This document shows positions 46,201-58,506 of a stretch of DNA of 64,000 nt, in pieces (the first letter of the stretch is position 1; every line of letters begins with the position of its first letter). Origin of the DNA: Laburnicola sp. R22_1 (Eukaryota > Ascomycota > Dothideomycetes > Pleosporales > Didymosphaeriaceae); assembly GCA_014281115.1 (NCBI GenBank), contig JACONQ010000008.1, positions 1 to 64,000 of the forward strand. Reading direction: 5' to 3'. The translations under genes were made by a program, and so were the position numbers. A model generated the notes under the pieces. The model saw only the letters and a program-made list of their open reading frames with translations. It ran no database searches and was not told where the DNA came from.

Positions 46201-48600
46201 TAAAATCTCCTTCCTTAGAGTTGGACCTAAGATGTCGTTGGGACCGCGCATCTCTACATCCTCTATGCCTTCTATTAGGAAATCCTATTCTAGGAAGGAC
46301 ACTCGCTTTGTCTTTCTTCTATTCTTCTTATTATTATCCTTTCTTCCGCGGACTATAAGTATGTCTTGCTTAGAAACTTTAGTATTTGCGACTATCCCTA
46401 TCTTTAGTAATTCTCTAAGGCTTAGTTAGGTTATTGGGACGCTTAGGCTCGCGGTTCGTAGTTCGTATAGTAGGTTTAGAGACTAGACTATTACTAGTGT
46501 GTCTTTGTCTAGGATGGCTTACTCTCTCTAAGCCGCTTTAAATTCCTCTTTAGAGAGAAGGCTAGGTGCTACTATTTTGTTAAATATAAACTAGCTGCTA
46601 TTAGTTTTTATAACTAATCCCACCTAGTAAGTTATTATTATTGTCGCATGCCCTCGGCTATAAGACATCCACAGGGTCTTATCTACTAATCTATCCATCC
46701 GCCACTTATTCCGTACTAGACAGATTAGTATCTAGTTCTGCTTGCCTCTAGCGTTAATACGCTGGATTTTGCCTTAATTATTATTTAGTTGGCCCTATTA
46801 GACCCTTTAGAATTCTATATTATAGTACACCCATCTATTATCCTTAAGCAAATTCCTCTTCTTACATTCTCTATTTATAATAATGTGGTCCTTCCCACAT
46901 CTAAAGCATCCTTTAAAATAATTATTCTTTTGCTGTGTTAGGTCTATTACTGCCGTGGCTATATGCATATTAACCCGTATAGGTGCTACTAAGTAGGCCT
47001 AAGACTAGGTTAGTGCGTAGTACTAGGGCTATTGTAGCGCTGTCTGCTTTAGAGCCTATTCTACTTTCGCGGTAATCTTCTAGCGGATAGCTAGGTCCGA
47101 CAGAATCTCTATCTCTTAGGGGTCCTAGTTTTAAACTAGAACGTTCTAGAGCCTTATACCCTTAAGCCTTTTAGTCAACTTATCTACTTTGTGCTAAGAG
47201 ACAGTTAAGCCCAGGGGTGCTTGTGCGCCCAGAGCTCCTTATAGTCTCGCTTATTAAAAGTTTAGGTTAAGTCTAGCAGATTAAAAAATATTTTGCGATG
47301 TTAGTAGTGCTTATAACTTAGTAGTCTAAGATAGTATTAGTGCTTAAATTTAATAGGCTAGATTTAGTATGTGTTCTTTTAATTAGATTTGGGCCCTACT
47401 TAAAAGCCACTTCTCTATTATGCTAAAGTTAAGTTCTGTTAGTCTCTTTATTAACTAGTTGTTCTTTATTAGGATGTTGCCTACTAGCTACTTACTTAGG
47501 CCTTATATAAGGAGCATGCCCTTCTAGCTTTCTATAACCGTGCCCGCCCTTAGGTATTTTTTAAATCTAATTGCGAATTAGTCTAGAAAATCCTAGATAT
47601 TAAGGTTTGTTATTACTTAACACTATACTAGCCACGCCTTTAACGCTTTCTCTATCTTCTTAGTTTAGGCCCAATTCTGACTCCGCCAATACCTGCGCAT
47701 GACCACCCATAGCTTCTACTATACCCCTTCTTCTCCTGCCTTAGAGTACTCTAGTATTAAGAAGTTAAGCATATTCTAAATCTCTTAGCTATAGTACTTC
47801 TTAACTCTAATAATCTTATCTTTCTTAGAGTACTAGTAGTAGTTCGCGTGTTTTTTATAGTCTTAAAGAAACTAGGTTATATTATCTTCTATAAAGTGCA
47901 ACTCCTTGCCTAAGAATAAGTCGGATTCTATAATAAGGCTCTACACTAGATTTTACTAAGTAGCTTTATTAGTAAGAAACTATAAGGCTATTACTATATA
48001 TACTATAAGGGCATTAGCATTATTAGCCGGCTAAGACGGCATTAGTGCTTTCCCCTTAGATCCTTATAAAAAGCTTTTTATAAAGGGCGGAGACCCTTTA
48101 GTAGGTGTATAGACACCCTTATTAGTTAAACTTGTTGTCTCTGCAAAGCTAACAGCCTAAGGGGCTTTTAGGCTTGGGTTCTTACGCTTCCTAAGCGCTA
48201 GGACGTTAAGGAACTTACGTATTTCGCCGTAATCTGGGCCCTCTAACTGGGATCGCTAATGGTTGCTTAGTCTTCTAGCGGCGGATATTATTATTACTAG
48301 TTATCTGGTTAGTTTCTTATATAGTTAAAGCTAGTATTCTAGTTCTTTTTCTTTTTGTTTCTGTCTTCGCGCACCTGTACTTATTATTATCTTTTAGCTT
48401 TCCTCTAATTTCGCCTTAGTTTCGGGTTCTACAGGTAATAGAGTATCTAGCTTCGGTCCTTTCCTTAGTCTGGACCTTAGTCTATTTAACTCTAGATTAG
48501 TCTTATAGATCTGGGCTTAATTTATAATTACTTACTATCTACTTCTAGTAGTGTAATTTTAGTTCTAAGCGTCTTTTAGCGCTTAGTTTTAACTGCTTCT
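40201..48600 (-). pseudogene. Gypsy gag-pol, RIP-inactivated
   Basis: Minus strand: a gag region from about 48.5 to 46.9 kb with a zinc-knuckle-like block (CFRCGKDH...REC, 46864-46908); a protease-like region near 45-46 kb; reverse transcriptase with YIDDIIVKG at about 43905-43935 and flanking RT/RNase H residues (KYEYKALLLVLKKFRS near 43300); the integrase zinc and core regions 42.8-42.2 kb; and a downstream stretch with ELVRALQKVKGDWVQNLPRA and TPAFLIYGREHVL. Frequent TAG/TAA codons interrupt it. The last ~1.5 kb before the LTR at 40200 is a less clear Pro/Ser/Asn-rich stretch. Open frames on the plus strand here (42879-43142, 46145-46429) are shadows. Confidence 0.8.
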
Positions 48601-48639
48601 TATTTTTGTTCTTATTTTTATGTTTCTTATACCTAGGCC

Positions 48640-49215
48640 TATGCTCTACGCATAATATTATGTGTATACTAGGGTTATTATTTTCGTTATTTATTTCTAG
48701 AGGCTTAATATTTTAACTCTAAGAGTTGTTCAGTGCCTAGTTCTAGTTGTTTTCTAGTCTGGGTCTTAGTCTAGTCTAGTGCTAGTCTAGTCTAGTACTA
48801 GTCTAGTCTAGTCTAGCCCTAGAGCCCACGCCCTATGCATAATTTATGCATATGCTAGGGTTATTATTTTCGTTATTTATTTCTAGAGGCTCGGTGTTCT
48901 AACTCTAAGAGTTGTTCGGTGCCTAGTTCTAGTTGTTTTCTAGTCTAGGTCTTAGTCTAGTCTAGTGCTAGTCTGGTATAGTACTAGTCTAGTCTAGTCT
49001 AGTCCTAGAGTCCACGCTCTATGCATAATCTGTGCATGTGCTAGAGTTATTATTTTTATTATTTATTCCTAGAGGCTTAGTGTTCTAACTCTAAGAGTTA
49101 TTCAGTGCCTAGTTCTAGTTGTTTTCTGGCCTAGGTCTTAGTCTAGTCTAGTGCTAGTCTAGTCTAGTCCTAGAGCCTACGCTCTATGCATAATCTATAT
49201 ATATGCTAGAGTTAT
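48640..49215. repeat. Tandem array of ~186-bp units in the Gypsy leader
   Basis: Three units with starts near 48648, 48834 and 49021, plus a fourth partial start near 49187 (periods about 186, 187 and 166). Each contains ATGCATAAT...GCTAG, CTCTAAGAGTTGTTC and a run of CTAGT pentamers (TCTAGTCTAGTGCTAGTC). The third unit lacks about 20 bp of the pentamer run. Lies between the 5' LTR and gag. Confidence 0.88.
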
Positions 49216-49508
49216 TAGTATTTGTTAACTTTGTTATTTATTCCTAGTAGTGCGGTTTAATAAGGGCTAGCGTAGCGGCTAATTAAAACTTAGGTTGTAT
49301 CTCTATTTTAAGGTTAGCGCTATGCTTAGTTAAATCTAGCTTTGCCCCTAAGTCTCTTTTGGAGTTTCTCTCTATTCCTAATATGCGTTATTCTATACAC
49401 TACTACGCGCCATTATTGTTTTATTCTGTTATTTTCTTAAGCAATATTACTTGTTCACATTAGAGTACTAATACGATAGTCTTCCTAAGGTTAAGGTTTT
49501 AGAGGTTT

Positions 49509-49528
49509 AAGTTGCGGGTTAATCGCCA
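49509..49528 (-). other. Putative tRNA primer-binding site of the Gypsy element
   Basis: On the minus strand, a few bases inside the 5' LTR, TGGCGATTAACCCGCAACTT begins with the TGG expected opposite a tRNA CCA end. Its complement ends like a T-arm plus acceptor (GCGGGTTAATCGCCA). The tRNA identity cannot be set from this window. Confidence 0.5.
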
Positions 49529-49532
49529 ATTT

Positions 49533-49720
49533 TGTAGGGGAATCTAGCCCTAATTAGGACTTAGTAAAAAGATAAGTTAATTATTTAGATAACTAGTTAG
49601 GTAAGTAAAAGAGCCTCCTCTTGCTAGTGTCTAAGAGTTAATCGGGCACTAGGTTTTTTCGTCCCGGCTACTACGTGACTCAGTCATACGATCTCGTATG
49701 ATGGGGTTCACTCTACCACA
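49533..49720 (-). repeat. Gypsy LTR (5' LTR of the minus-strand element)
   Basis: 188 bp, ending CTCTACCACA on the plus strand, followed by the TTAC duplication. Confidence 0.93.
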
Positions 49721-49724
49721 TTAC

Positions 49725-50782
49725 TAGTAGATGCTAATAAATTAGGTACTTACTTTAATAATATTATTAATATTATTATATAAAAAGAATAGTATAACTA
49801 TACCTATTCTATATAACTAGAGACACTCTTTCTTTAATATTAGTAAAAAAGAAACTATATCTTTCTTTACTAAATAATAACTTTGCCGCCTTTGTTAATA
49901 ATTTAGATATCTCTATATAGAAAAACTTTAGAAAATACTTACTACTACTAGCTATAAAGTTACTACTACTATACTAAATAAAATTTAGAAGTTTTACTAT
50001 TACTACTAATTATATAAGTAAGTCTTATATTATTTAAAGTTTACTATTAAGAATAATACCTGCTTTAACTATAAGAGTATTTTTAATAGTATATATATTA
50101 GTACTAGAGACGCACTATATATTATAAATATAGATATATTATTTTAAACTATAATCTTTTTAAAATTAATAGTTGCGTAAAATATATAGGAAGTTATTTA
50201 TAGATACTAGATTAATATCTACTACGGCCTACTTAGCTATATTATATATAACCTAGATATAAACTTTATATTAAATAAGTTTAAAAACTATATAAAAATT
50301 ATTAGTATAACTTATAGGTAAATACTTATAAACGTATATTAAGTAATAAAAATGGTTAAGTATTTACACATGCGTTTTTATATAGTTTTTAATATTTTTA
50401 AAGCTAAACTAAAAGACTATATAGATAAAAAGGATATTGTCTAAATAGCTATTAAAGCTATTAATAATACTATAGGCCTAGATAGTTTTATACCTATACT
50501 ATTAGTCTTTAGTATATACTCTAGAATTAGTATAGATTTTTTTACGTAATATTATTATATGTGCAAATATTATATAAAAGCTAATTAAAATATTATATAA
50601 GAAAAAGGATAAAACTAATATTAATTATACGCTAAATACTTATAATAGTTTATTAGCTATATATAAAGTCCTTAAGCTTTTACTTAAATTTAAAGTTATA
50701 GTTTAAAGAAAGAAAGGAGATAAATAGGCCTATATAAGATTAAGGGCATTAAAACTAAAGATATAATTTTTAACCTAAGTAA
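49725..50782 (+). mobile_element. Degenerate element remnant, right flank of the Gypsy insertion
   Basis: Continuation of the sequence interrupted at 40008, to judge by the TTAC duplication. AT-rich with no readable domain; ends where a family A copy begins. Confidence 0.35.
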
Positions 50783-51420
50783 TATGGCGTTATATTAACT
50801 ACCTAGGGGTAGTATAATAAAGGCTTTCATCTTAAATAATATAATAAAGAAAGCAAAGCCCTCTGCTTAGTAATTAAAAAGAGTATAAAAAAGGTGGTAA
50901 TTATAAAAAAAGCGCGTTCGAACTGCTAAGCGAGCTTGGCGGTCTTGGCGCGCATAGCTCCCACATGCAAAGTTAATTTATAGAAAGGTCATAGTGAAAC
51001 TTTAGGGGAGAGATAAAACTTCGGCATAGCAACACTATAGGCCATTCTTTCTCTACTATCCTAATTATTGCAAACCCGCCATCTAGATTATCGCAAATAA
51101 TATAAGCTAATATATTAATAGGTATACACTATTTCTTATAAGTGGTATAAGGGTAACACATACTAGATACACTATTGCTCTATTGCCGTATTAAGGTTGT
51201 TCTTAATAAAACCCCCACTATTACTCTACGCCCTGCTATCTACTTAAGCATTAACCCTAAATTATCTAACACTAATGTACTTGCTAACACTAAAAAGTAC
51301 ACGCTAAAGATTCGCAACGCTACCCTTAAGGTAACTACACTAGAGTTCTATTCTGTCTATTAGATACTTATCTAGCGTAAGAGACAGGTATACTTAACTA
51401 TCTATAAGGCAGTCCTAGTA

Positions 51421-52744
51421 CAGTACTAAGCCAAAAGTCTGTTCCCCGCAGGGGTAAGCGAGGTCCGCCATCATCATCACCCCGTCGCGCAGAGCGCTCC
51501 GGCACCCCCAATATCGCTCCCAGAGAGTTGATAATTGATATAGAGATAATTATTTAATTAATATTTTGTTTAATACTTGCGCACACGCTAGAGAGCAAGT
51601 AGGCGGCGCGGCATACTAAGTATAAGCTTGCGAATCAGCGAATTAGGGATCCTACGCCAGCAATCTTTCAACGCCGCGCAGAAGGTCTCAAAGTCCTTAT
51701 CGCTGTCGCCAAGGTCGCCTATATTAGGGTAACGCTTATAGAGTTCTCTCTTAAGAGACTACTAGAGATGTTTAATAGGGTTAATGTTAGGGGAATAACG
51801 CGGCCACTTAATTGGTTGTATACCGTGTTCTGCCAAAAAATCGAGCGACTATCGCGCCCTGTGGATGGGCGCGTTGTCGTGCATATAGATATCTCCTACG
51901 TGATAATTATAGAGGAGTTCTTCGCGTAGAGCTTTAATATAACTCTATGCGCTGTATCCTTTGCAACGAGCTACTAGGCCCCTGGGCATAATCACTAAGG
52001 GACTCCGCCGAACCCGCCCTCTCTAATTAAGCCAGATACTCGCCCACACTATTGCCGCGCGAGATCTTAATATAACTGTCTCCTTAATCATCTCATGTCT
52101 CCATTTCTTGTGTGGGAGGCGAAAAACCTATGTAGATGTGCCGCTGAAGCGTCTTTAAATAGAGCACTTATCTAAGAACTAGAAGGGCTGTCCGCGCCAA
52201 TCCTAATTGCGATATTCCTGTTCGAATTAACGCCTCTCCTGGGCCACCGCGCAAGTGATCTTAGGCTTCTGCGCTGCCTAGAAGTTGGTTAGGCTCTCTG
52301 CCTTTAATGCGCGATATGCAGTTATTTAAGAAATGCGGTGGAGGGAGGCCTCGCAAAGAAGGGCTAGGTATTTAATCCTTAGGTTTTTTTGTGTCTCTTA
52401 ATAGAGTACACACTTGTTATGTGTATTAAGCGCCTAGGGACACCCTAATTAAGGCCGCGATTAATTATAGTGTTATTCTCCATATCTCTAAAGTGTTTTG
52501 TTAATGCAGCGACGCGTACAGTTAAACTCCTCAGCCAACTCCCGCAATAACGCACCCGCCTCACACTTCGCGATAATTAAATCCTATTGCTGGACAGATA
52601 ATTCGGCATTGCGGCGACGATTTCCTGAAATTTCTACACTAAAAGAGCTCATATTAGTGGAGTAATGTAGTGTTGAAAATAGGGTGTTGGTGTTAGTGTA
52701 CGCGCGTTAGCGTGTTGGGGGAACAGACTTTTGGCTTGGCACTG
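51421..52744 (-). mobile_element. Tc1/mariner DNA transposon, 1324 bp
   Basis: TIRs of about 27 bp: left CAGTACTAAGCCAAAAGTCT, right on the minus strand CAGTGCCAAGCCAAAAGTCT, both then GTTCCCC. TA duplications at 51419-51420 and 52745-52746. Size and ends suit the Tc1/mariner superfamily. Excising it restores a normal family A sequence (AGTCCTAGTATACTAGTTAGG). Confidence 0.95.
51570..52652 (-). pseudogene. Tc1/mariner transposase, 361-codon frame with RIP stops
   Basis: From ATG at 52650-52652 (MSSFSVEISGNRRR) the same frame runs without indels to TAA at 51570-51572, but several internal TAG/TAA codons occur (first after VQQ). Seen: HTH-like KCEAGALLRELAEEFNCTRR; the first catalytic block FLDKCSI (family F-DE-); the second YMHDNAPIH (51858-51884); the third WPRYSPNINPIKHL, where the family has an acidic residue in place of the Lys. 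The C-terminus is DSDKDFETFCAALKDCWRRI. The E-to-K changes are G-to-A, as expected of RIP. Non-functional cut-and-paste transposase. Confidence 0.88.
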
Positions 52745-53258
52745 TATACTAGTTAGGTTGGCAGCTTATCTAGTTCGCAAAGGACTACAAGGTTAAATTC
52801 CCGCTCTAGTAGACGCAATTGCTCCTTGTTAGTAATAGAATCCTCTAGCAGAGAACGCAAAAGAAGGACAATAAGATTTTTATTAATAAGCTTTAGTGTG
52901 GCGAGCGCGTTGCATAGATCCGCAAGATTCTTCTAGCTATCGCGGCAGCATTGGCTTATCTAAGCAAGTACGCCGTGTAAGCAGCGTGCGAGCGCGGATA
53001 GTTAATAATACTAATGGCGATAATCTAGATGGGCTGTGTATAGCGTGAGTGAATCTTATGTAGGTGGGGAGCTTATAGGGTGTAGACAAAGTGCGAGTAA
53101 GTTTAAGGCTTAAACTATTGTCGCATTATTAGGTAATGTTTAAGGTTAGTGTTTAATTAGAATTAGGTGCCGTATATAGTATATAATAACCTTCCATCTT
53201 AACCTACTTTAATCTCAAACCAAAAAAACAGATTAAAAAAGATATTTGGCAAGCCGAC

Positions 53259-56200
53259 AAACCTAAGTAATAGTTTAGTAAAGTTTTACTATATATAAAT
53301 TAAGCTATACTATTATAAAAAAACTTATACTTTGGTATTATTATATAAAAAGATAATATGATCTTTATATGAAGAAATCCATTATAAAAGAAGAAAAGGC
53401 TACTTAAAAAAGGATACTATATTTCTTACCTAAAAAGAGATAAATAATTAAAAACTATCTCTAAAGCTTTATATAAAAGGTATAATTATAATACCTAAAG
53501 CACTTTTTAAATAATTAGATTATATAAAAATAGACACCCTTATTACTAATAGTATATTTAAAATTCTTTTCTTTAAGTTATTTAAATATAAGGGTAGAAT
53601 GTTTAACCTTTGCCTTATATAAGAAGTTAAAGATAAAACTACTTAACTATTTAAGAAATTCTACCTTATTTATAGTAGCTACTTTAATAAGAAGAAGAAT
53701 AGGATTCTTACTTAATTACTTACTATTTAAAAAATAAACTAGAGCTTACTTTTTATATTAGAAGTAAGTCTTTAGCTAATATATAAAATATATTTTAAGT
53801 TAAGAGACATTACCTAGACTTATATTTAGTCTACTAATAAGCTAAATTATATACTTTATACTAAACTATCTAAAAAACTATATGTAAACTTTCTATAAAA
53901 TATAATTTTTTATATTATAGAACTACATTATAGTATAGCTAAATTAGGTTTTTACTAGTTAAAGACCTACTATAACTGCTATAAAGAAACACTTAGTATA
54001 AAGACTTTGTTATATAACCTATAATTACTTATTACTAATAAAGAAGAGTATATCTTTAGGATTACTAGTCTATAGGTAGATAATATCTTTAGTATTATTA
54101 ATAAGAACTTTATATAAAAAGAAGAAGAGCGAAAAAAGAAGTCTTTTATATAAAGAATTAGACTGTTTTTACTAAAGATTAGCCTATTAAGTTTAATAGT
54201 AAAAGAATTTAGCTTATGGACAATACTATAGTTCTTATATAAAAAAATTAAGTAAATGGCTTTTATATAATTAATTTTAAAAATAAGAATATTACTTATA
54301 GGTATATAGAGTAGTGTATAAAAGACGCCTATATTATATTTATATATTAGCTAAAAGCTATATTTATTTTATTTATTGCTGCTTAGATAGTATTACCTTT
54401 ATATAAAGATATTAAGGTATTAAATATATAAATCTAATAATATATTAATAATAGTAAGTGTAGTTTTATTTTTATACTATTAGATTTTTATTATATAAAG
54501 CTATTTATCTTTACTAATAGCTTATTTGCTAATAATAAGGACCTAAGCTTATAGTTAGAATTTTTAATTGCTCTAGGTAATAAGTATTATATAAATAATC
54601 GTAATAACTTTAAAATCCTAGTAAATAATATGTACTAGAATTTAACTAAGTATAAAGAAATAATAAAAAGTGTTATTACTAGTAAGCTATATAGTATAAT
54701 TAGATGCTTTAATAATACTATTACTATTAGTATAACCTTTTAAAGAATTGTACGCATATTTAGTCTACTACTAATTTTTATATAGATTTATATAGATTTA
54801 AAGTCTCTTTATAACTACCTAATATAACTAGAAACTATAAATTAAAAGCGTCTTATAATTAATATTATATTACTTTACAAATTATACAAGCGCTAAAAAA
54901 TCTTTAAGATTAGATAGATTATTAAAAAATAACTCTACTAATACCTATATAACGAAAGCCCTAAACTAGACTTCAGAGTCTTTAATCTCTAGTAATATAT
55001 TAATAATTACTATTAAAGTATTAGTAAATTACCTTAAGCCTGCCTATATAAGCTCGTTCTAGCCTTTATATAATACTTTTTCCTTATTATTATTTTTTTA
55101 TATAATATATGTTTTTACACGTATATATTACTTAAAAATACGCATTTTTCTATATATTATTTATATAGAAAGAGAAGAAATATAGTATATATTTATTTAG
55201 AGAGAAGTTTTTATTTTAGTACTAATAGATAGTATAGAGTATTTTTACTCTATTTTATTAGCCTTATTTTATATAATAATTATACCTAATATTATAGCTT
55301 TACTATATATATAAATTATATAATCTTACTTAAAAGCTTACTAGTATATAATATTTAGTAAAGAGTTTAGATCTAGTTATACTACTCTAGTTATAAGCGT
55401 ATAAAGTGCCTCTTAGGCAACTATATAACTAAACTAATTTTTTATACTAAATAACTTTAGTAGTTTATAAATATAGGTTTGTACTAGTAAAGGAAATAAT
55501 ATTAACATTATATAAAAATATATATAATATAGTATATTAAGTTCTTAAGCCTATTTTAAAGTTAGCATTTATATAAAAATAAACTTATACGGAATAAAGA
55601 AACTTATAATAATAAAGATATTCTAAAAGAATATATAATTTATATAGGAACTAGTAAAGAGGGTAATGTTTTTTTATCTAGAAGATTATGTATAATAATA
55701 TTAAGGCTAAAAAAGCTAATTTAGTTATTAGCTAGTATAAGTACTATTATTTATACTAAATTAGTATTTTGTAAAGATAAAATATTATATAATAAGAGAT
55801 ACAGTTTAGCACTATATAAAATAGGGAATTAGCTTAATAAAAAAGAAAAAAAAGCTAAAAAGAAAGGATATATATAAAGAGATACTTAAAGTAGTAGATA
55901 AGAAAAGGAAGAATAAAAAGAAGAATACTAGCCTTATATATATTGTCCCTTAATTTAAAGCTTTACTTTCTACTCTTTATTAGTATTTATTTTCCCCTTA
56001 TCTAATATTATATAATTACCTAATATTACTATCTAAATAAATAAAATAAATAAGTCTACCTATTATACAAAACATAAACTAAGTAAACGGGTTTTATATA
56101 ACTAATATATTATTGCTATAATTTTATTATTAACTATATAAGTTTACTTTTAACTGCTATTAGCTAGATAGCTATTTTACTATTAATAAGCCTAATTATG

Positions 56201-56398
56201 CCTTTAATAAATGGTAGCAAAGTATAATAAATAGTTGCTTAATGAAATCTTTCTACTAATTAAAGTAGACTAGTACAATTATAAAATATATAAATAGATA
56301 AATAAAGTATAAATAAAGTCTATATTAGTCAGTAGATAGTTTATATAGAAGAAGAGAGAACTACTAATAGTAATTTTAAAATAAAAAGTTACTAGTGT
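53259..56398. other. 3.1 kb of degenerate AT-rich DNA, no identifiable gene
   Basis: Extremely TA-rich, with frequent TTATATAA motifs. Plus-strand frames are stop-dense. I see no readable reverse transcriptase or DDE motif and no element borders. Probably one or more fully decayed elements. Confidence 0.5.
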
Positions 56399-56682
56399 TT
56401 ATATATTATATAGGTAAGGGCACCTAAGGGTGTTAAGGTTTTAATATTACTATATAATAGTATTATATAATAGTATATAATGCCTGTGCGCTAGAGCCTA
56501 TATATTATAGAATCTTCTTCTTTTTTTTATACTTTTTCTAGATATAAGTAATGAATATTAAAGTTAGTTTAATTATATTATTTTCTTTCTTTATATGATT
56601 ATTCTGTATACTCTCTACCCTTACTAATATAGAATATTAGATATTCATATTTATATAGCTAGCTAGGAGTACCTATTTAATA
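56399..56682. mobile_element. RIP-decayed second copy of the 285-bp element, reverse orientation
   Basis: Aligns by eye along its whole length with the reverse complement of 24050-24334: GGTAAGGGCACCTAAGGGTG versus GGCAAGGGCACCTGAGGGTG, and at the end AGCTAGCTAGGAGTACCTAT versus AGCTAGCTATAGAGTACCCA. Nearly all differences are C-to-T or G-to-A; the GC-rich palindrome is gone. No matching target duplication is recognisable. Confidence 0.7.
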
Positions 56683-57335
56683 ATAATCTATATAAGTTAG
56701 ATGTAAAATATTTAATAAACTTTTACTATACTAGTATATTAAACCAATTACCCTTTTAACTATAGGAGTACTTAGGTATATTTGTCCTTTTATTTCTGTT
56801 AGGTCTAAGTTATAATTAATATCTAGCGTAGCTAAACTTTAGTTAAAGGTAAAGAGTTAACTAAACTATAAACTAGATAGTAAAAAAGGCTTTTAAAACT
56901 ATTTACTATCTTATAACTATTTTAAATTAATATTTAATACTAAAGTAAAGTTCCTAGCTATTAAGTTATTATAGTAATTAAGGTACTTTAGAAACTATTA
57001 GTAATATATATACTTATTCTAGGTCTTTTATATTTTATTCTATATAACTATTAGTATATAACTATAATAAATAGCTATAATTATAATAACTTGTATACTA
57101 TAAGCGTTTATAAAGAATTTAATATTATTATATAGTTAAATAAAAATCTTTTTTTACTTATCCTTAAGTAATACTTGCGCAACTTCTTTTATCCTAATTT
57201 AGCTATAGTCTATATAGCTTCTAGCTATCTAATATTATTTAACTTTTTAATAAGCTTATTATTTATTATACTTAGGAAATTAAACAGCTAATTATATATA
57301 AACTAGGTATATAAAATCTAGCTTTTTATTATTAT
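56683..57335. other. AT-rich DNA, nothing recognised
   Basis: Stop-dense, TA-rich sequence between the 285-bp element copy and a family A end fragment. Confidence 0.4.
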
Positions 57336-57450
57336 TACCTTTTACGCCTTTTTTAATTACTAAGCAGGAGACTCTGCTTTTTTTGTTATGTTATTTGAGA
57401 TAAAAGCCTCTATCGTCCTACCCCTAGGTAGATAAAATAACGCCACATAA
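57336..57450 (-). repeat. Family A 5'-end fragment, reverse
   Basis: Reads TTTTTAATTACTAAGCAGGA ... CCTACCCCTAGGTAGATAAA then ATAACGCCACATA, the reverse complement of the family start. Less mutated than many copies; truncated internally. Confidence 0.7.
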
Positions 57451-57803
57451 AATATAGAGTTTTTAGTTCTTACTTAGAAAGTTTATAGCCTCTTTAAACT
57501 TTTAAAGTATAAAAATAATTAATTTAAAATATAACTACTGTAGGCCTAATAGTTAAAGTTTCTTAAGGTCTTTAAAGTCTATCTTTATAGTATTACTATA
57601 AGTAAAAGTGTTTAATCTTTTAGTTATCTTTATTATAATCTCCTTCTCTAGCTATATATTAATATTTGCTTAAAGCTCTAGTATACGCTTATATATATTA
57701 TATGTAAAGTTTTATTTTATTTAAATATTTTTAATTAGAACTAATTACTTTTTTAGTAGTTTGTTACTTTATATTATAAAAATTTACTTATATTACTATA
57801 GTA
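57451..57803. other. AT-rich DNA, nothing recognised
   Basis: Degenerate sequence up to the TA target (57802-57803) of the next transposon. Confidence 0.4.
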
Positions 57804-58209
57804 ATATATTCTATTAGTAGCCCGAATAGATTAGTCCGCCGAATAGTTTTTCTTGGCAACTTCGAGATCCCTTATAACTTATTATAGAACACTACCAACG
57901 TTACTTTATAGTGACGCATAATAATCTACTATAACTTATAATATACTAAGTTACTATTTAATCTACTTTTTACGTTGTGTAGTCTCTTTACGCGGCTGCT
58001 GCAGCCGCGCAAAGCTAAGGAGTCTTTCTTAGCAGTACGAACTTATAATATATTATCTACCATACTATATAGAGGCAATATATAGTATACTTATTATGAT
58101 TCGTAGTAAAGCATACTCTATCTTAAGTAGTACTTTATCTAATTTTTAGTTACTAAGTGCGTACTATTATAAGATAAAGTTAACCCGTTATTTTTAGCCT
58201 TATAGTAAC

Positions 58210-58501
58210 TGTCAGATAGACAGTCACTGTGAAATCTAGTGGGTAGGTGTGTACGATCATATGGCCCCTTACAGTGGTAATCAGTGTAAATCACAGTGAT
58301 TTCACTGTGAAATACACTAAGGAGGCTGGCGCACTACTGTTTTACACTGCCCCTGTACTATTCTAAATAGTACTAGTGCGGCTTAGTACTAGATAGTTAC
58401 TTCTCGCGGTAGTCGAGCTTCTCCGACAGAACACACACAATCAATCAATTAACCCACCACTTTTCCATCTCAACTCATTAAGAATACCCGTATATTTGAC
58501 A
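58210..58501 (+). repeat. Solo Copia LTR
   Basis: 292 bp, TGTCAGATAGACAGTCACTG to CGTATATTTGACA, same family as the LTRs at 25853 and 31032. Flanked by GTAAC at 58205-58209 and 58502-58506. An LTR alone with an intact duplication indicates recombination between the LTRs of a former full element. It retains more C/G than the two paired LTRs. Confidence 0.96.
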
Positions 58502-58506
58502 GTAAC

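Larger units (their letters stand above)
40013..49720 (-). mobile_element. Gypsy-type LTR retrotransposon, 9.7 kb, minus strand
   Basis: LTRs of 188 bp at 40013-40200 and 49533-49720 (TGTAGGGGAA...CTCTACCACA), with a 4-bp duplication TTAC at 40009-40012 and 49721-49724. Read on the minus strand the order is gag with zinc knuckle, protease, reverse transcriptase, RNase H, integrase: the Gypsy order. Next to the 49533 LTR a minus-strand TGGCGATTAACCCGC is a plausible tRNA primer site. A three-unit tandem array sits in its 5' leader. Less AT-decayed than its flanks but still stop-riddled. Confidence 0.92.
50783..53258 (+). repeat. Family A repeat, complete, interrupted by a Tc1/mariner element
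   Basis: Starts ATGGCGTTATATTAACTACC and ends TTGGCAAGCCGAC. Without the 51421-52744 insertion and its TA it is about 1.15 kb. It is less RIP-mutated than most copies: the coding-like stretch 51140-51360 ends TTLEFYSVY, as in the 34532 copy. Confidence 0.85.
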
